64,000 nucleotides of DNA, taken from Tropicimonas sp. IMCC34011. GTDB taxonomy: Bacteria > Pseudomonadota > Alphaproteobacteria > Rhodobacterales > Rhodobacteraceae. The stretch covers positions 186,001-250,000 of the forward strand of contig NZ_QMEJ01000003.1 in assembly GCF_003390865.1 (NCBI RefSeq), given 5' to 3'. The notes below the pieces were generated by a model. That model saw nothing but the letters and a program-made list of their open reading frames with translations, did not search any database and had not been told where the DNA came from. Positions 8,723 to 18,154 of the stretch are shown piece after piece; the first letter of the stretch is position 1, and every line of letters starts with the position of its first letter. The position numbers and the translations under genes were made by a program.

Positions 8723-9907
8723 ATGACCTTCCCCGGGCGCTTCTCAAGCTTGCCGGATTACGTGTTTCCGCGGTTGCGGAAGCTCCTCGACGGACGTGCG
8801 CCCGGCGCCGAGCCGTTCGACATGACCATCGGCGAGCCGCGCCACGGGATGCCCGATTTCGTCGCGGAGATCATGGCCGAGGAGGTCGGCGGCTTCGCGC
8901 GCTACCCGAAGAACGAAGGCACCGAGGCGCTCCGCGAGGCGATCGCGGGCTGGCTCGGGCGGCGCTACGGCGCGGCCCTCGACCCCGATAGCCAGATCAT
9001 CAGCCTCAATGGCTCCCGCGAAGGCCTTTTCCACGCCGCCCTCGCGCTCTGCCCCGAGGAAAAGGCCGGCCAGCGCCCCGCGATCCTGACGCCCAATCCG
9101 TTCTACGGCGCCTACACGCTCGGTGCGCCGGTGCTCGGCGCGGATCTCCATTTCGTTTCCGCGACCGAGGAGACAGGCTACCTTCCGCGCTTCGATGCGC
9201 TGCCCGAAGAGCTTCTGCAGCGCACGGCGCTCGTCTATGTCGGCTCGCCCTCCAACCCGCATGGCGCGGTGGCGAGCATGGATTACTGGGAGGCGCTTCT
9301 CGGCCTCGCGGAGCGGCATGGCTTCACCGTGCTGGCGGATGAGTGCTATTCCGAGATCTATCGCGATGTGCCGCCCCCCGGCGCGTTCGAGGCGATGCAG
9401 CGGGCCGGGACCGATCCCGAGCGGCTCGTCGTCTTCAATTCGCTGTCCAAGCGGTCGAACCTGCCGGGACTGCGCGCTGGCTTCGCCGCGGGCGGCAAGG
9501 ACGCCATCGCGCGCATGAAGCTCCTGCGCGCCTGGGGCGGTGCGCCCTTGCCCGGCCCGATCCAGGCCGTCGCCGCGCGCGCCTGGTCGGACGAGACGCA
9601 TGTGGAAGGAAACCGGCTTCTCTACAGGCAGAAGTACGACCTTGCGGACGAGATCTTCGGCGAGGTTCCGGGCTACGCGCCGCCGGAGGCCGGCTTCTTC
9701 CTCTGGCTTCCGGTGGACGATGGCGAAGACGCCGCGATCCGGGCGTGGGAAGGCCAGGGACTGCGCATTCTTCCGGGCGCGTATTTCGCGCGGGGCGATG
9801 CGGACGGCGTGCTTCCGGGGACCGGTCGGGTCAGGGTGGCTATGGTCGCCCCGGTCGATGATCTTCGCGGCGCGCTGCACCGGCTGCGCGACGTGCTCTA
9901 CGACTGA
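8723..9907 (+). CDS. dapC: Aminotransferase class I/II, probable succinyldiaminopimelate transaminase
   Basis: PLP-dependent enzyme of 394 residues. The Schiff-base lysine lies in [13 protein letters not shown] near residue 240, with the cofactor-binding SPSNPHG near 175 and LADECYSE near 210. The closest family I recognise is the DapC-type N-succinyl-LL-diaminopimelate aminotransferase of alphaproteobacteria and actinobacteria, in the lysine/peptidoglycan pathway; a general class I aminotransferase is the alternative. Its ATG overlaps the stop of a mini-frame (8691-8726) and no good Shine-Dalgarno sequence precedes it. ftsK follows after 14 bases, so the two may be cotranscribed. Confidence 0.82.
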   Translation: MTFPGRFSSLPDYVFPRLRKLLDGRAPGAEPFDMTIGEPRHGMPDFVAEIMAEEVGGFARYPKNEGTEALREAIAGWLGRRYGAALDPDSQIISLNGSREGLFHAALALCPEEKAGQRPAILTPNPFYGAYTLGAPVLGADLHFVSATEETGYLPRFDALPEELLQRTALVYVGSPSNPHGAVASMDYWEALLGLAERHGFTVLADECYSEIYRDVPPPGAFEAMQRAGTDPERLVVFNSLSKRSNLPGLRAGFAAGGKDAIARMKLLRAWGGAPLPGPIQAVAARAWSDETHVEGNRLLYRQKYDLADEIFGEVPGYAPPEAGFFLWLPVDDGEDAAIRAWEGQGLRILPGAYFARGDADGVLPGTGRVRVAMVAPVDDLRGALHRLRDVLYD

Positions 9908-9921
9908 ATCGAGGGACGGGA

Positions 9922-12843
9922 ATGGCTTATCAGGCAAAACACCGCGATCCGCTGTTCGACAGCACGATGCAGGAAGCCATCGAGCGGCGCGGCCGTGAGC
10001 TCGTCGGTCTGGTGCTGATCGGGCTCGCCCTCGCCGGCGCCGCCATGCTCATCAGCTACGCCCCCGACGATCCGTCGTGGATGTCCTCCATCGATGCGCC
10101 GGCGCAGAACTGGCTGGGCCGCGCGGGCGCCTCCGTCTCGGCGGCGCTGATGATCGTGGTGGGGCAGGGCGCCTGGGTCGCCGTCATCGGCGCCTTCGCC
10201 TGGGGCATACGGACGATCCTGCATCGCAGCACGGATCATGCGCTCGGCCGGGCCATCTTCACACCTCTCGCGCTGGCGACGGCATCCGTCTACGCCGCGA
10301 CGTTGACCCCGTCCTGGTCGCATTCCTTCGGCTATGGCGGTCTCTTCGGGGATACGGTCCTCGGCGCGCTGATCACGCTGGTGCCGGACTGGGCCCCGCT
10401 CGTCGTGCGCCTGCTCGCCGTTCCGCTGGGATTGCTTGCGCTTGTCGCGCTGCTCTTCGTCTGCGGCGTGACGCGGGCCGAGGCGCGCCGCTTCTGGCAT
10501 TACGTCACGCTGGGCATCATCCTGATCTACGCCGGGATCGTGAAGCTCCTCGGGCGCGGCGCCGGCAGCGCGGCGGGCGCGGCGCGCGCAGCGGCGCAGC
10601 GCCGGCGCGAGGCGAAGCTGGCGGTTCGCCCCGCCGGGGCTGTCTCCGACGATCTGATCGACAGCGATGACACGGACGACGCGCCGGCGCCGAAGATCGG
10701 CCTGCTGTCTTCCGTCTCGACGCTGGTGCGTCGTCCGGTGGAGCGGACGCCGGAGCCGGAGATCGTCGATCCCGAACTACCCGATTACGATGGCGTCGAA
10801 GCGCCTGAGGAAGACCGTATCAAGGAACGCATCAACGACGCGATCCGCCTCCGCGCACGCGGCGCCCGGCGCGTTCTCGCGCCCGGTGCATCCGAAGGCA
10901 CCGCCCAGGGCGGCCTGACGGGTGGCCGCCGGCATCGCCGCGAGCCGCTCCTCGTCTCCAAGGTGCCGGGCGCTGTGCCGTCGGCGCCGATGGCCGAAGT
11001 CGAAGTGCCGGATCTCGACGCCCCCGGACCGCTCGTCGCGCCGGCCCCGATCGCAGCGCCCCGCTCCGCTCCGCAGCCCGCACCCGAGGCCCGCGCCGAT
11101 GCCGTTGTCGAGCCGGATGAGAGCGACGAGTTCGACCCGCTGGAGGCGGCGCCGGCCTCGGTGCCCTCTCCGGAGGCCGCGCCGCGCCAGACGACCGTCG
11201 TGCCCCGCGCCGCGCCGCCCGAGACCCGCTCCGTGGTTCAGCACCCGGTCCGCAAGCCCGTTCAGGCCTCCACCCGCGCGCGGGCCGAGGCGCAGCCCTC
11301 CCTGTCCTTCGAGGACAAGGTGGACGAGTACGAGGTGCCGCCGCTCTCCCTCCTGACCAACCCCGACACCATCGCCCGGCATCACCTCTCCGAAGAGGCG
11401 CTTCAGGAAAACGCCCGGATGCTGGAGAACGTGCTCGACGATTACGGCGTGAAGGGGGAAATCGTTTCGGTCAGCCCCGGCCCCGTCGTCACCATGTACG
11501 AGCTGGAGCCGGCGCCCGGTCTCAAGGCCTCCCGCGTCATCGGTCTCGCGGACGATATCGCCCGCTCCATGTCCGCCCTCTCCGCGCGGGTCTCGACCGT
11601 GCCCGGCCGCTCCGTCATCGGCATCGAGCTGCCGAACGCCAACCGCGAGAAGGTGGTCCTGCGGGAAATCCTGTCCGCGCGGGATTACGGCGACAGCTCC
11701 CAGAGCCTGCCGCTCGCGCTCGGCAAGGATATCGGCGGCCGCTCCATCGTCGCGAACCTGGCCAAGATGCCTCACCTGCTGATCGCGGGGACGACCGGCT
11801 CGGGCAAGTCCGTGGCCATCAATACCATGATCCTCTCGCTGCTCTACCGGCTGAGCCCCGAAGAGTGCCGCCTGATCATGATCGACCCCAAGATGCTGGA
11901 ACTCAGCGTCTACGACGGCATCCCTCACCTGCTCTCCCCGGTCGTCACCGATCCCAAGAAGGCCGTCGTGGCGCTGAAATGGGTCGTGGCGGAGATGGAG
12001 GACCGCTATCGCAAGATGTCCAAGATGGGCGTGCGGAACATCGAGGGCTACAACAGCCGTGTCCGCGAGGCGCTGTCCAAGGGAGAGCTGTTCTCCCGCA
12101 CCGTGCAGACGGGCTTCGATGACGAGACCGGAGAACCCGTCTTCCAGACCGAGGAATTCCAGCCCGAGACGATCCCCTTCATCGTCGTGGTCGTGGACGA
12201 GATGGCGGACCTGATGATGGTCGCCGGCAAGGAGATCGAAGCCTGCATCCAGCGCCTCGCGCAGATGGCGCGGGCCTCGGGCATCCACCTCATCATGGCG
12301 ACGCAGCGCCCGTCGGTCGACGTGATCACCGGCACGATCAAGGCCAACTTCCCGACCCGGATCTCCTTCCAGGTCACGTCCAAGATCGACAGCCGGACCA
12401 TCCTCGGGGAGATGGGGGCGGAGCAGCTTCTCGGCATGGGTGACATGCTCTACATGGCCGGCGGCAGCCGCATCACCCGCGTGCACGGTCCCTTCGTCTC
12501 GGACGAGGAAGTCGAGGAGATCGTCAACCACCTCAAGAGCTTCGGCCCGCCCTCCTATGTCGGAGGCGTGGTCGAGGGCCCGTCCGACGACAAGGAAAGC
12601 GACATCGACGCGGTGCTCGGGCTCTCCACCGGCGGCAACACCGACGGCGAGGACGCGCTCTACGACCAGGCCGTCGCCATCGTCATCAAGGACCGGAAGT
12701 GCTCCACCTCCTATATCCAGCGCAAGCTGGCCATCGGGTACAACAAGGCCGCGCGTCTCGTTGAGCAGATGGAGGACGAGGGGGTCGTCTCCGCCTCGAA
12801 CCATGTCGGCAAGCGCGAGATTCTCGTCCCCGAGGTGCAGTAA
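9922..12843 (+). CDS. ftsK: DNA translocase FtsK
   Basis: Septal DNA pump of 973 residues that clears and resolves chromosomes at division. The N terminus has four membrane helices (about 25-45, 75-97, 112-135, 155-180), followed by a Pro/Ala-rich linker (about 240-460), the alpha-beta motor with Walker A GTTGSGKS near 622 and Walker [11 protein letters not shown] near 758, and the gamma winged helix (about 912-973, [18 protein letters not shown]) that reads KOPS sites. The linker is shorter than in E. coli FtsK, as is normal for alphaproteobacteria. It lies just upstream of lolA, a common order in this group. Confidence 0.97.
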   Translation: MAYQAKHRDPLFDSTMQEAIERRGRELVGLVLIGLALAGAAMLISYAPDDPSWMSSIDAPAQNWLGRAGASVSAALMIVVGQGAWVAVIGAFAWGIRTILHRSTDHALGRAIFTPLALATASVYAATLTPSWSHSFGYGGLFGDTVLGALITLVPDWAPLVVRLLAVPLGLLALVALLFVCGVTRAEARRFWHYVTLGIILIYAGIVKLLGRGAGSAAGAARAAAQRRREAKLAVRPAGAVSDDLIDSDDTDDAPAPKIGLLSSVSTLVRRPVERTPEPEIVDPELPDYDGVEAPEEDRIKERINDAIRLRARGARRVLAPGASEGTAQGGLTGGRRHRREPLLVSKVPGAVPSAPMAEVEVPDLDAPGPLVAPAPIAAPRSAPQPAPEARADAVVEPDESDEFDPLEAAPASVPSPEAAPRQTTVVPRAAPPETRSVVQHPVRKPVQASTRARAEAQPSLSFEDKVDEYEVPPLSLLTNPDTIARHHLSEEALQENARMLENVLDDYGVKGEIVSVSPGPVVTMYELEPAPGLKASRVIGLADDIARSMSALSARVSTVPGRSVIGIELPNANREKVVLREILSARDYGDSSQSLPLALGKDIGGRSIVANLAKMPHLLIAGTTGSGKSVAINTMILSLLYRLSPEECRLIMIDPKMLELSVYDGIPHLLSPVVTDPKKAVVALKWVVAEMEDRYRKMSKMGVRNIEGYNSRVREALSKGELFSRTVQTGFDDETGEPVFQTEEFQPETIPFIVVVVDEMADLMMVAGKEIEACIQRLAQMARASGIHLIMATQRPSVDVITGTIKANFPTRISFQVTSKIDSRTILGEMGAEQLLGMGDMLYMAGGSRITRVHGPFVSDEEVEEIVNHLKSFGPPSYVGGVVEGPSDDKESDIDAVLGLSTGGNTDGEDALYDQAVAIVIKDRKCSTSYIQRKLAIGYNKAARLVEQMEDEGVVSASNHVGKREILVPEVQ

Positions 12844-12850
12844 GGAGGCA

Positions 12851-12866
12851 GGCCCCCCGCGGGGCC
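12851..12866 (+). other. GC-rich hairpin between ftsK and lolA
   Basis: A 6-bp perfect stem (GGCCCC at 12851-12856, GGGGCC at 12861-12866) with loop CCGC lies 8 bases after the ftsK stop. No T tract follows, so it may attenuate rather than end transcription. Confidence 0.4.
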
Positions 12867-12959
12867 CCGCCCCCTCCCCTGCCGGACGCGCGCGAAATTG
12901 AGCGGACCGTGAAGAGACGTGGGATGAAACCCGAGAGCCACTTGCGTAGTTTGGGGCTC

Positions 12960-13574
12960 ATGAACAGACGCATGTTGATCACTGCCGCCTTCGCTGCTGC
13001 CGTTGCAGTCGGGTCGGCCGTCCCCGCCGCCGCCAAGGCGTCGCTGGGAGAGCTGTCGAGCTACCTGAACTCGATTCAGAGCGCGACCGGGGAATTCACA
13101 CAGGTCAATCCGGATGGGACGATCTCCACCGGCCAGATCTATATCAAGCGTCCGGGCCGGGTTCGGTTCGAATATGCGCCGCCGACCCCGAGCCTCGTCA
13201 TGGCTGGCGGCGGTCAGGTCGCGGTGTTCGATCCCAAGTCGAACCAGCCGCCCGAACAGTATCCGCTGTCCCAGACGCCGCTGAACCTCATTCTGGCGCA
13301 GAATGTCGATCTCAACCGCGCCAACATGGTCCGCTCGCATACCTCGGATGCAACGACGACCACGGTTCTCGCTCAGGACCCGCAGCGCCCCGAGTACGGC
13401 ACGATCGAGCTGAAGTTCACCGACAGCCCCGTCGAGCTTCGCCAGTGGATCATCACGGACAGCTCCGGCGCCAAGACGACGGTTATTCTCGGCGGTCTGA
13501 AGAAGGTCGGCGATCTGCGCCCGTCGCTCTTCAACATCGTCCAGGAAGCCCAGAAACGCGGCTTCCGCGGCTAA
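12960..13574 (+). CDS. lolA: Outer-membrane lipoprotein carrier protein LolA
   Basis: Periplasmic chaperone that ferries lipoproteins from LolCDE to the outer membrane. About 204 residues: signal peptide MNRRMLITAAFAAA with cleavage near AAAKA, then the LolA fold with the diagnostic stretch TGEFTQVNPDGTISTGQIYIKR... and RPGRVRFEY. ATG 12960 was preferred to ATG 12909 because it gives a normal signal peptide; no strong ribosome site marks either. It lies 116 bases after ftsK in the same direction and is closed by a strong terminator. Alphaproteobacteria usually lack LolB, and none is seen here. Confidence 0.93.
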   Translation: MNRRMLITAAFAAAVAVGSAVPAAAKASLGELSSYLNSIQSATGEFTQVNPDGTISTGQIYIKRPGRVRFEYAPPTPSLVMAGGGQVAVFDPKSNQPPEQYPLSQTPLNLILAQNVDLNRANMVRSHTSDATTTTVLAQDPQRPEYGTIELKFTDSPVELRQWIITDSSGAKTTVILGGLKKVGDLRPSLFNIVQEAQKRGFRG

Positions 13575-13600
13575 GGCGCGCTTCTTTTGAATTGAGGAAG

Positions 13601-13630
13601 GGCTCGCGGCACCGTGCCGCGAGCCTTTTT
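13601..13630 (+). terminator. Rho-independent terminator after lolA
   Basis: GGCTCGCGGCAC at 13601-13612 is perfectly complementary to 13614-13625, leaving a tiny loop, and TTTTT at 13626-13630 follows at once. It ends the ftsK-lolA unit. Confidence 0.92.
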
Positions 13631-13748
13631 CGTGAAAATGGGTGGCGCAAAGATCGGATAAGGCGCCGTCCGGCCCTATCCCGCAATTGCCCGAAAGCGT
13701 TCCCCTCGCCTAGAAAGGGGCAATCGATCCCTGGAGACCGTCCGCCCC

Positions 13749-14771
13749 ATGAAAACCATCCTCGCAGCTGCCGCGTTTCTCGCGCTCCCCGACCTCGCCG
13801 CCGCAGAGGAGTTCACCCTGCGGATCCAGCACTTCGTCTCCAACAGCTCGTCCAATCCGAAGTACTTCCTCATCCCCTGGGCTGAGAAGATCGAGGCGGA
13901 GTCGGGCGGCCGGATCGACGTGGAGATCTACCCCCTCATGCAGCTCGGCGGGAAGGCACAGAGCCAGTACGATCTCATCCGCGACGGAGCCATTGATGCG
14001 GGATGGGTCGTTCCGAGCTATCAGCCGGGCCGCTTCCCGGAAGCCGAAGCGCTGGAGCTGCCCTTTCTCACGCCAAAAAGCGCCGAGGTCGCGAGCCGCG
14101 CGGCCTGGCATTTTGCCGAAGAGCACCTGATGGACGATTTTGCCGACGTGCGCCTGATCGCGGCGCACATGCACGGCCCCGGTATCGTTCACAAAAAAGG
14201 GGGCGCGCTGGAGACCGCGGAGGATTTCGACGGTCTGAAGCTGCGCGGTCCCTCCCGCCCGGCGACGCTCCTGCTCGAGAAACTGGGCGCCGTGCCGATC
14301 GGTATGCCGGTGCCGGCCTTCCCCGAAGCGCTGGCGCGCGGGGTTCTCGACGGGGGCGTGATCACGTGGGAGATGGCGCCCTCCCTCAAGCTCGACGAAT
14401 TGGCGGACAGCCACACCGACGTCGCGGGGGATCGCTCCTTCTACAATCTGTTCTTCATCTGGGCGCTGAACGAGGAATGGTACCAGTCGCTCCCGGAGGA
14501 CCTGAAGGCCGTGATCGATGCCAATTCCGGTCTGATGGCCAGCGAATGGGCCGGGCGGGCCTATGACCAGGGGGATATCGAAGCCCGGGCCATGCTGGAG
14601 GCCGCGGGCAACACTGTCGCCGAACTCGGCGAGGCGGAAACGGAGATCCTGCGCGAGCTTGGCCGCGAGGTGACCGACGCATGGATCGAGGATGCGACCG
14701 GGCGAGGGCTTGATGGGGCCGGTCTCGTCGCCGACGCAAGACGGCTGATGGACGCGTCCGAGGCCGAGTAG
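13749..14771 (+). CDS. TRAP transporter solute-binding protein, DctP family (orphan)
   Basis: Periplasmic receptor of 340 residues for a tripartite ATP-independent transporter. Signal peptide about residues 1-19 (AAAEE). DctP features: IQHFVSNSS at the mature N terminus, MQLGGKAQSQYDLIRDGAIDAGW, and the ligand-binding region LKLRGPSRPAT followed by GVLDGGVITWEM, where the Arg of LRG usually grips a carboxylate. No DctQ or DctM membrane gene lies beside it; the next gene is convergent rsmD. It must therefore serve a transporter encoded elsewhere. The ligand is probably an organic acid but cannot be specified. Confidence 0.88.
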   Translation: MKTILAAAAFLALPDLAAAEEFTLRIQHFVSNSSSNPKYFLIPWAEKIEAESGGRIDVEIYPLMQLGGKAQSQYDLIRDGAIDAGWVVPSYQPGRFPEAEALELPFLTPKSAEVASRAAWHFAEEHLMDDFADVRLIAAHMHGPGIVHKKGGALETAEDFDGLKLRGPSRPATLLLEKLGAVPIGMPVPAFPEALARGVLDGGVITWEMAPSLKLDELADSHTDVAGDRSFYNLFFIWALNEEWYQSLPEDLKAVIDANSGLMASEWAGRAYDQGDIEARAMLEAAGNTVAELGEAETEILRELGREVTDAWIEDATGRGLDGAGLVADARRLMDASEAE

Positions 14772-14783
14772 GGCAAAGCGGGA

Positions 14784-15353
14784 TCACGCCCCGCCCGGCG
14801 CCCTCAGGATCGTGACATGCGTGGTGCCCCAGCTACGGGTGTCGAGCAAGTCCCATCCCGGTGGCGCGTCCATCGCGGCGTCCTCCTCCCATGACACGAG
14901 CGCGCCCCCGGCGATCCAGCCGCCTGCGAGGGCGGCCTGGAGCGCCTTCGCGCCGAGGTCCTTTCCATAGGGCGGATCGAGAAAGACGAGGGAGGCGGCC
15001 GGCCCGGTTCGCTGCCCGAGCTTGAGCGCATCCCGTGCGACGATCTCCGCCTCTTCGCCGAGACGCAGCTTCTCCGCGTTCCGCCGGATCAGGCCGAGCG
15101 CGTCGCGCCCCTTCTCCACGAAGATCGTCCGGGCTGCCCCGCGGGACAGCGCCTCGAACCCCATCGCACCCGTTCCGGCGAAGAGATCGAGCACGGTGCT
15201 GCCTTCCGAAGGCGCGCCGTGGCCTGCGAAGAGCATGGAGAAGAGGGCCTCCCGCACGCGGTCCGGCGTCGGGCGGAGCCGCAGCGCCTCCGCCGCGCCC
15301 TTGCCCGGGCCGGTCAGCGCCGTCCCCCTGAACCGTCCCGCGACGATGCGCAT
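14784..15353 (-). CDS. rsmD: 16S rRNA (guanine(966)-N(2))-methyltransferase RsmD
   Basis: SAM-dependent methyltransferase of 189 residues that modifies G966 in the 30S P-site region. Visible: MRIVAGRFRG N terminus, RPTPDRVREALF, SAM-binding motif VLDLFAGTGAMGFEALSRGA near 52, and the catalytic DPPYGK near 124, all typical of RsmD. It starts 4 bases after the stop of the upstream flavoprotein gene (same strand) and probably shares its mRNA. Length matches the family. Confidence 0.95.
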   Translation of the reverse strand: MRIVAGRFRGTALTGPGKGAAEALRLRPTPDRVREALFSMLFAGHGAPSEGSTVLDLFAGTGAMGFEALSRGAARTIFVEKGRDALGLIRRNAEKLRLGEEAEIVARDALKLGQRTGPAASLVFLDPPYGKDLGAKALQAALAGGWIAGGALVSWEEDAAMDAPPGWDLLDTRSWGTTHVTILRAPGGA

Positions 15354-15357
15354 CCCG

Positions 15358-16581
15358 TCAGGCCATCAGGGTCTTGAGGTCGGTGGATGGGTCCGCCACC
15401 GCATCCGGCGCAGGGCTTCTGCCCGCCTCCAGCAGACGCTTGCCGACCATGTAGGCGCGCGGGTCGTTCATCGCCTCGACCGACAGGAGCGTCTCCCCCG
15501 AGAAGTACCAATGGGACAGGCCCGAACCATTGCGCACGATCACCCGGTCATGCCTGCCGCCGAGGCCGACGATCTGCAGCTTGGTGTCAAACTGGTCGGA
15601 CCAGAACCAAGGCATCGGATCGTAGGGCGCGCCGGCGCCGAGCATGTTGCGCGCCGCGGCCTCCGCCTGGTCGATGGCATTCTGCACGCTTTCGAGCCGG
15701 ATGCGGCGCCCGCGCCACGGGAAGGACGCGCAATCCCCGGCGGACCAGATCGCCGGATCGGACGTCCGGCCCTCCGCGTCCACCGCGATGCCGTTCTCGA
15801 TCTCGAGGCCGGCCGCCTCGGCCAGCGCGGTGCCGGGGGTGATGCCGATGCCGACCACGACGGCGTCCACGGGGATTTCGGTCGCGTCCGCAAGTTCGTT
15901 TCCGCTGACGATCCGCGCCCCCGCAACCCGGCCCGCTTCTTCGTAAAGGCGGTCCAGACCGGCATTCTCCAGGATGTGCACGCCGGCATCCTTGTGCAGA
16001 TTGCGGACGTATTCGGAGGTTTCCTCGCAGGCCACGCGTCCGAGGATCCGCGCGCCGGCCTCGAGAAGCGTCACGTCCATGCCGAGGGTGCGGGCGACCG
16101 CCGCCGCTTCGAGCCCGATATAGCCGCCGCCGACGACGAGAAGATGCCCGCCCGGCCGCACCTCCTGCGCCAGCGCGTCCGCATCGGCGAGGCTGCGCAT
16201 GGTGAACACGCCGGCGATCCGGCCGCCCATCGCCTCAGGCAGGGTCTTCGGTGTCGAACCGGTGGTCAGCGCGAGTGCGTCGTAGGGGAGGCGCTCGCCG
16301 CCTTCGAGCAGGACGTGGCGGGCGTCCCTGTCAATGGCGACGACCCGCGCGCTCATGCGCAGGTCGATGTCCTTGTCGGCGTAATAGCTTTCGGGCCGCA
16401 GGAAGAGCCGCTCCCGGTCGAGCTTGCCGAGCAGGTAGCCCTTGGACAGCGGTGGGCGCTGGTAGGGCGGGGCGGGCTCCTCGCCAACGAGCGTGAGGCG
16501 GCCGTCATACCCTTCCGCGCGGAGCTTCGCCACGAGGGCGGCGCCGGCCTGACCCGCTCCGATGACCACGATGTCCTGCAT
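15358..16581 (-). CDS. Ferredoxin/rubredoxin-reductase-like FAD oxidoreductase
   Basis: Pyridine-nucleotide-disulfide-family flavoprotein of 407 residues. FAD fold VVIGAGQAGAALV at the N terminus, NAD(P)H fold VVGGGYIGLEAAAV near 150, and the second FAD motif IWSAGDCA near 270. The set resembles putidaredoxin, rhodocoxin and ferredoxin reductases that feed P450s or dioxygenases; no cysteine redox pair is visible. No ferredoxin or oxygenase gene is adjacent, so the electron acceptor is unknown. Start ATG 16581 follows AGGGAAGAGG; the frame stays open upstream but without a good start. rsmD follows 4 bases later. Confidence 0.87.
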   Translation of the reverse strand: MQDIVVIGAGQAGAALVAKLRAEGYDGRLTLVGEEPAPPYQRPPLSKGYLLGKLDRERLFLRPESYYADKDIDLRMSARVVAIDRDARHVLLEGGERLPYDALALTTGSTPKTLPEAMGGRIAGVFTMRSLADADALAQEVRPGGHLLVVGGGYIGLEAAAVARTLGMDVTLLEAGARILGRVACEETSEYVRNLHKDAGVHILENAGLDRLYEEAGRVAGARIVSGNELADATEIPVDAVVVGIGITPGTALAEAAGLEIENGIAVDAEGRTSDPAIWSAGDCASFPWRGRRIRLESVQNAIDQAEAAARNMLGAGAPYDPMPWFWSDQFDTKLQIVGLGGRHDRVIVRNGSGLSHWYFSGETLLSVEAMNDPRAYMVGKRLLEAGRSPAPDAVADPSTDLKTLMA

Positions 16582-16661
16582 GACGCCTCTTCCCTGCTGG
16601 CGCGTGAAGAGCAAGATCCTACATGCCCCCCCGTTCGAGAACAACAATGGGACCTTTCGAC

Positions 16662-17150
16662 ATGGCCATCACCACAGGCGACACCCTGCCCGGAGCGGCG
16701 CTCTTGAGGCTCGGCGAGGAGGGACCGGAGACGGTCCGGCTTGAAGAGAAGCTGAAGGGCCGCAAGGTCGCGATCTTCGCGGTGCCGGGCGCGTTTACCG
16801 GCGTCTGCACCACCGCGCACATGCCGAGCTTCATCAGAACCAAGGAGCAGTTCGCCGAGAAGGGCGTCTCCGACGTCCTGTGCATCTGCGTCAACGATCC
16901 CTTCGTGGCGCGGGCCTGGGCGGAGGCGACCGGTGCGACGGAGGCCGGGATCGAAGTTCTGGCGGATCCCGAAGGGGCGTATACGGCGGCGATCGGCATG
17001 GATTTCACCTCTGCTGCGGCGGGCCTCATAGGGCGCTCACGGCGCTACGCGATGCTTGTCGACGACGGCACGGTCACGGCGCTCCATGTCGAGGAGAGCC
17101 CCGGCACCTGCGAGGCGACGGCAGGTGAGGCGCTTCTCGCCGAACTCTGA
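16662..17150 (+). CDS. Peroxiredoxin, Prx5 (AhpE/PMP20-like) subfamily
   Basis: Thiol peroxidase of 162 residues that reduces hydrogen and organic peroxides. The peroxidatic cysteine is Cys49 in PGAFTGVCTTAHMPSF, the Prx5 signature; a second cysteine pair lies near 70-72 (LCICVND) and a further one near the C terminus (GTCEA). The reductant, glutaredoxin/GSH or thioredoxin, is not encoded nearby. ATG 16662 was chosen because MAITTGDTLP is the standard family start; ATG 16623 would add 13 non-conserved residues. Divergent from the flavoprotein gene, convergent with the RsbW-like gene. Confidence 0.92.
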   Translation: MAITTGDTLPGAALLRLGEEGPETVRLEEKLKGRKVAIFAVPGAFTGVCTTAHMPSFIRTKEQFAEKGVSDVLCICVNDPFVARAWAEATGATEAGIEVLADPEGAYTAAIGMDFTSAAAGLIGRSRRYAMLVDDGTVTALHVEESPGTCEATAGEALLAEL

Positions 17151-17157
17151 CGCGAGG

Positions 17158-17189
17158 GCAGACCGCCCGGACCGCCGGGCGGCCTCTGC
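17158..17189. terminator. Possible bidirectional terminator hairpin
   Basis: Between two convergent genes lies GCAGA plus CCGCCCGG (17158-17170), loop ACCG, then CCGGGCGG, a 2-base bulge and TCTGC (to 17189). The stem is strong but has no T tract on either side, so termination is inferred from position only. Confidence 0.5.
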
Positions 17190-17201
17190 GCCCGGCCGGC
17201 G

Positions 17202-17711
17202 TCACTCCACATCCCCCGTCGCGGCGACGGTGAAGAAGAGGCGGTTCCTGTCGCTTCTTCTTTCGTAGCTGAGATCCCGGGTCAGGCTGCGGATGAGAAA
17301 CCATCCGTAGCCCCCCTCCGACAGCTCCTCCAGCGGGCAATCGACGCTCTGCCCGTGGCCGGGGGGCAGAGCGAGGCCCGGCATGGGGGAGCCGCGGTCG
17401 ATCACGCGACATCTCACATCGCAGCCCGCCCTCACGGTCACGTCGATGGGAGCCGCGAAATCTGGCCGGGCGTGTTCCAGGATGTTGTTCAGCACTTCGG
17501 CGAGAACAAGCTCCGTCGAGGTTCTGAGCTCTTCGCAGACCTCCGAGCGATCCATCCACTTCTCGAGGGCGACGAGAAAATCCCGCACGGCGGGGGGATG
17601 ACTGGCAAGACGTGCGCTCAGGAGCCCGCTGCGGAAGACGGCGATCACCGGGGGCAGGCGCGCCTCTCCATCCGTCCGATGCAGAACCGTCGATGCCGGA
17701 CAGGGGGCCAT
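17202..17711 (-). CDS. RsbW-like anti-sigma factor / serine kinase (HATPase)
   Basis: GHKL-type ATPase of 169 residues. N-box ELVLAEVLNNILEHA near 68, G1-like VIDRGSPMP near 103, and a glycine-rich lid GGYGWFLIRSLT near 132 match RsbW/SpoIIAB serine kinases that bind and phosphorylate an STAS antagonist. The STAS gene lies 4 bases upstream on the same strand, forming the classic partner-switch pair. In this family the target is often a sigma factor or an output protein; none is encoded next to it, and neither is an RsbU phosphatase. The N-terminal 20 residues are not conserved-looking, so the start may be later. Confidence 0.82.
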   Translation of the reverse strand: MAPCPASTVLHRTDGEARLPPVIAVFRSGLLSARLASHPPAVRDFLVALEKWMDRSEVCEELRTSTELVLAEVLNNILEHARPDFAAPIDVTVRAGCDVRCRVIDRGSPMPGLALPPGHGQSVDCPLEELSEGGYGWFLIRSLTRDLSYERRSDRNRLFFTVAATGDVE

Positions 17712-17715
17712 CGGC

Positions 17716-18075
17716 TCAAGCCGCGTCCGTCGCGCCGGCCGTGTCGCGCGCGCTGCCTGGGTCGGGGATCGGGGTCACGATTTCGAACACGGTATCCATG
17801 CGCGTCAGCCGGAAGACCTTCTCGACGGCGGGAGTCACCCCCGACAGCATCAACCGGCGGTCCGGCTGGGCGCACTTCAGCACCGCGACGAGCGCGCCGA
17901 GGCCGGAACTGTCGAGAAAGCGGACGGAGGACAGATCCAGAAGAACCTCGCGCGGTGCCGCGGACAGAATCTCCCGCATCCTGTCCTTGAAGCCGATGGC
18001 GACCGGAGCATCGAGGCGCTCGCAGGTGCAGGCGACGGTATAGGGCACCGCGCCTGAATCGATCTGCAGGTCCAT
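17716..18075 (-). CDS. STAS-domain anti-anti-sigma factor, RsbV-like
   Basis: Protein of 119 residues consisting of one STAS domain. The phosphoacceptor motif FLDSSGLGALV holds Ser56/Ser57, where the partner kinase should phosphorylate. It ends 4 bases before the RsbW-like kinase gene, so the two are coupled. Unphosphorylated RsbV proteins free the target of RsbW; phosphorylation reverses this. The C-terminal tail (about 100-119) is Pro/Ala/Asp-rich and not part of the fold. Transcription starts in the 79-base divergent gap shared with msrC. Confidence 0.83.
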   Translation of the reverse strand: MDLQIDSGAVPYTVACTCERLDAPVAIGFKDRMREILSAAPREVLLDLSSVRFLDSSGLGALVAVLKCAQPDRRLMLSGVTPAVEKVFRLTRMDTVFEIVTPIPDPGSARDTAGATDAA

Positions 18076-18154
18076 GTCATTCTCCCGTGCGGTGGACGTC
18101 GCTGAGAGCCTAGGGCAAGAGCCGTGAAGGACCGGTTAGCAGGAGACGGGCAGG

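Noticed and set aside
10777-12804. Long open frame antisense to ftsK
   Set aside because: Shadow of a firmly identified gene; His/Asp/Gly-rich with no domain.
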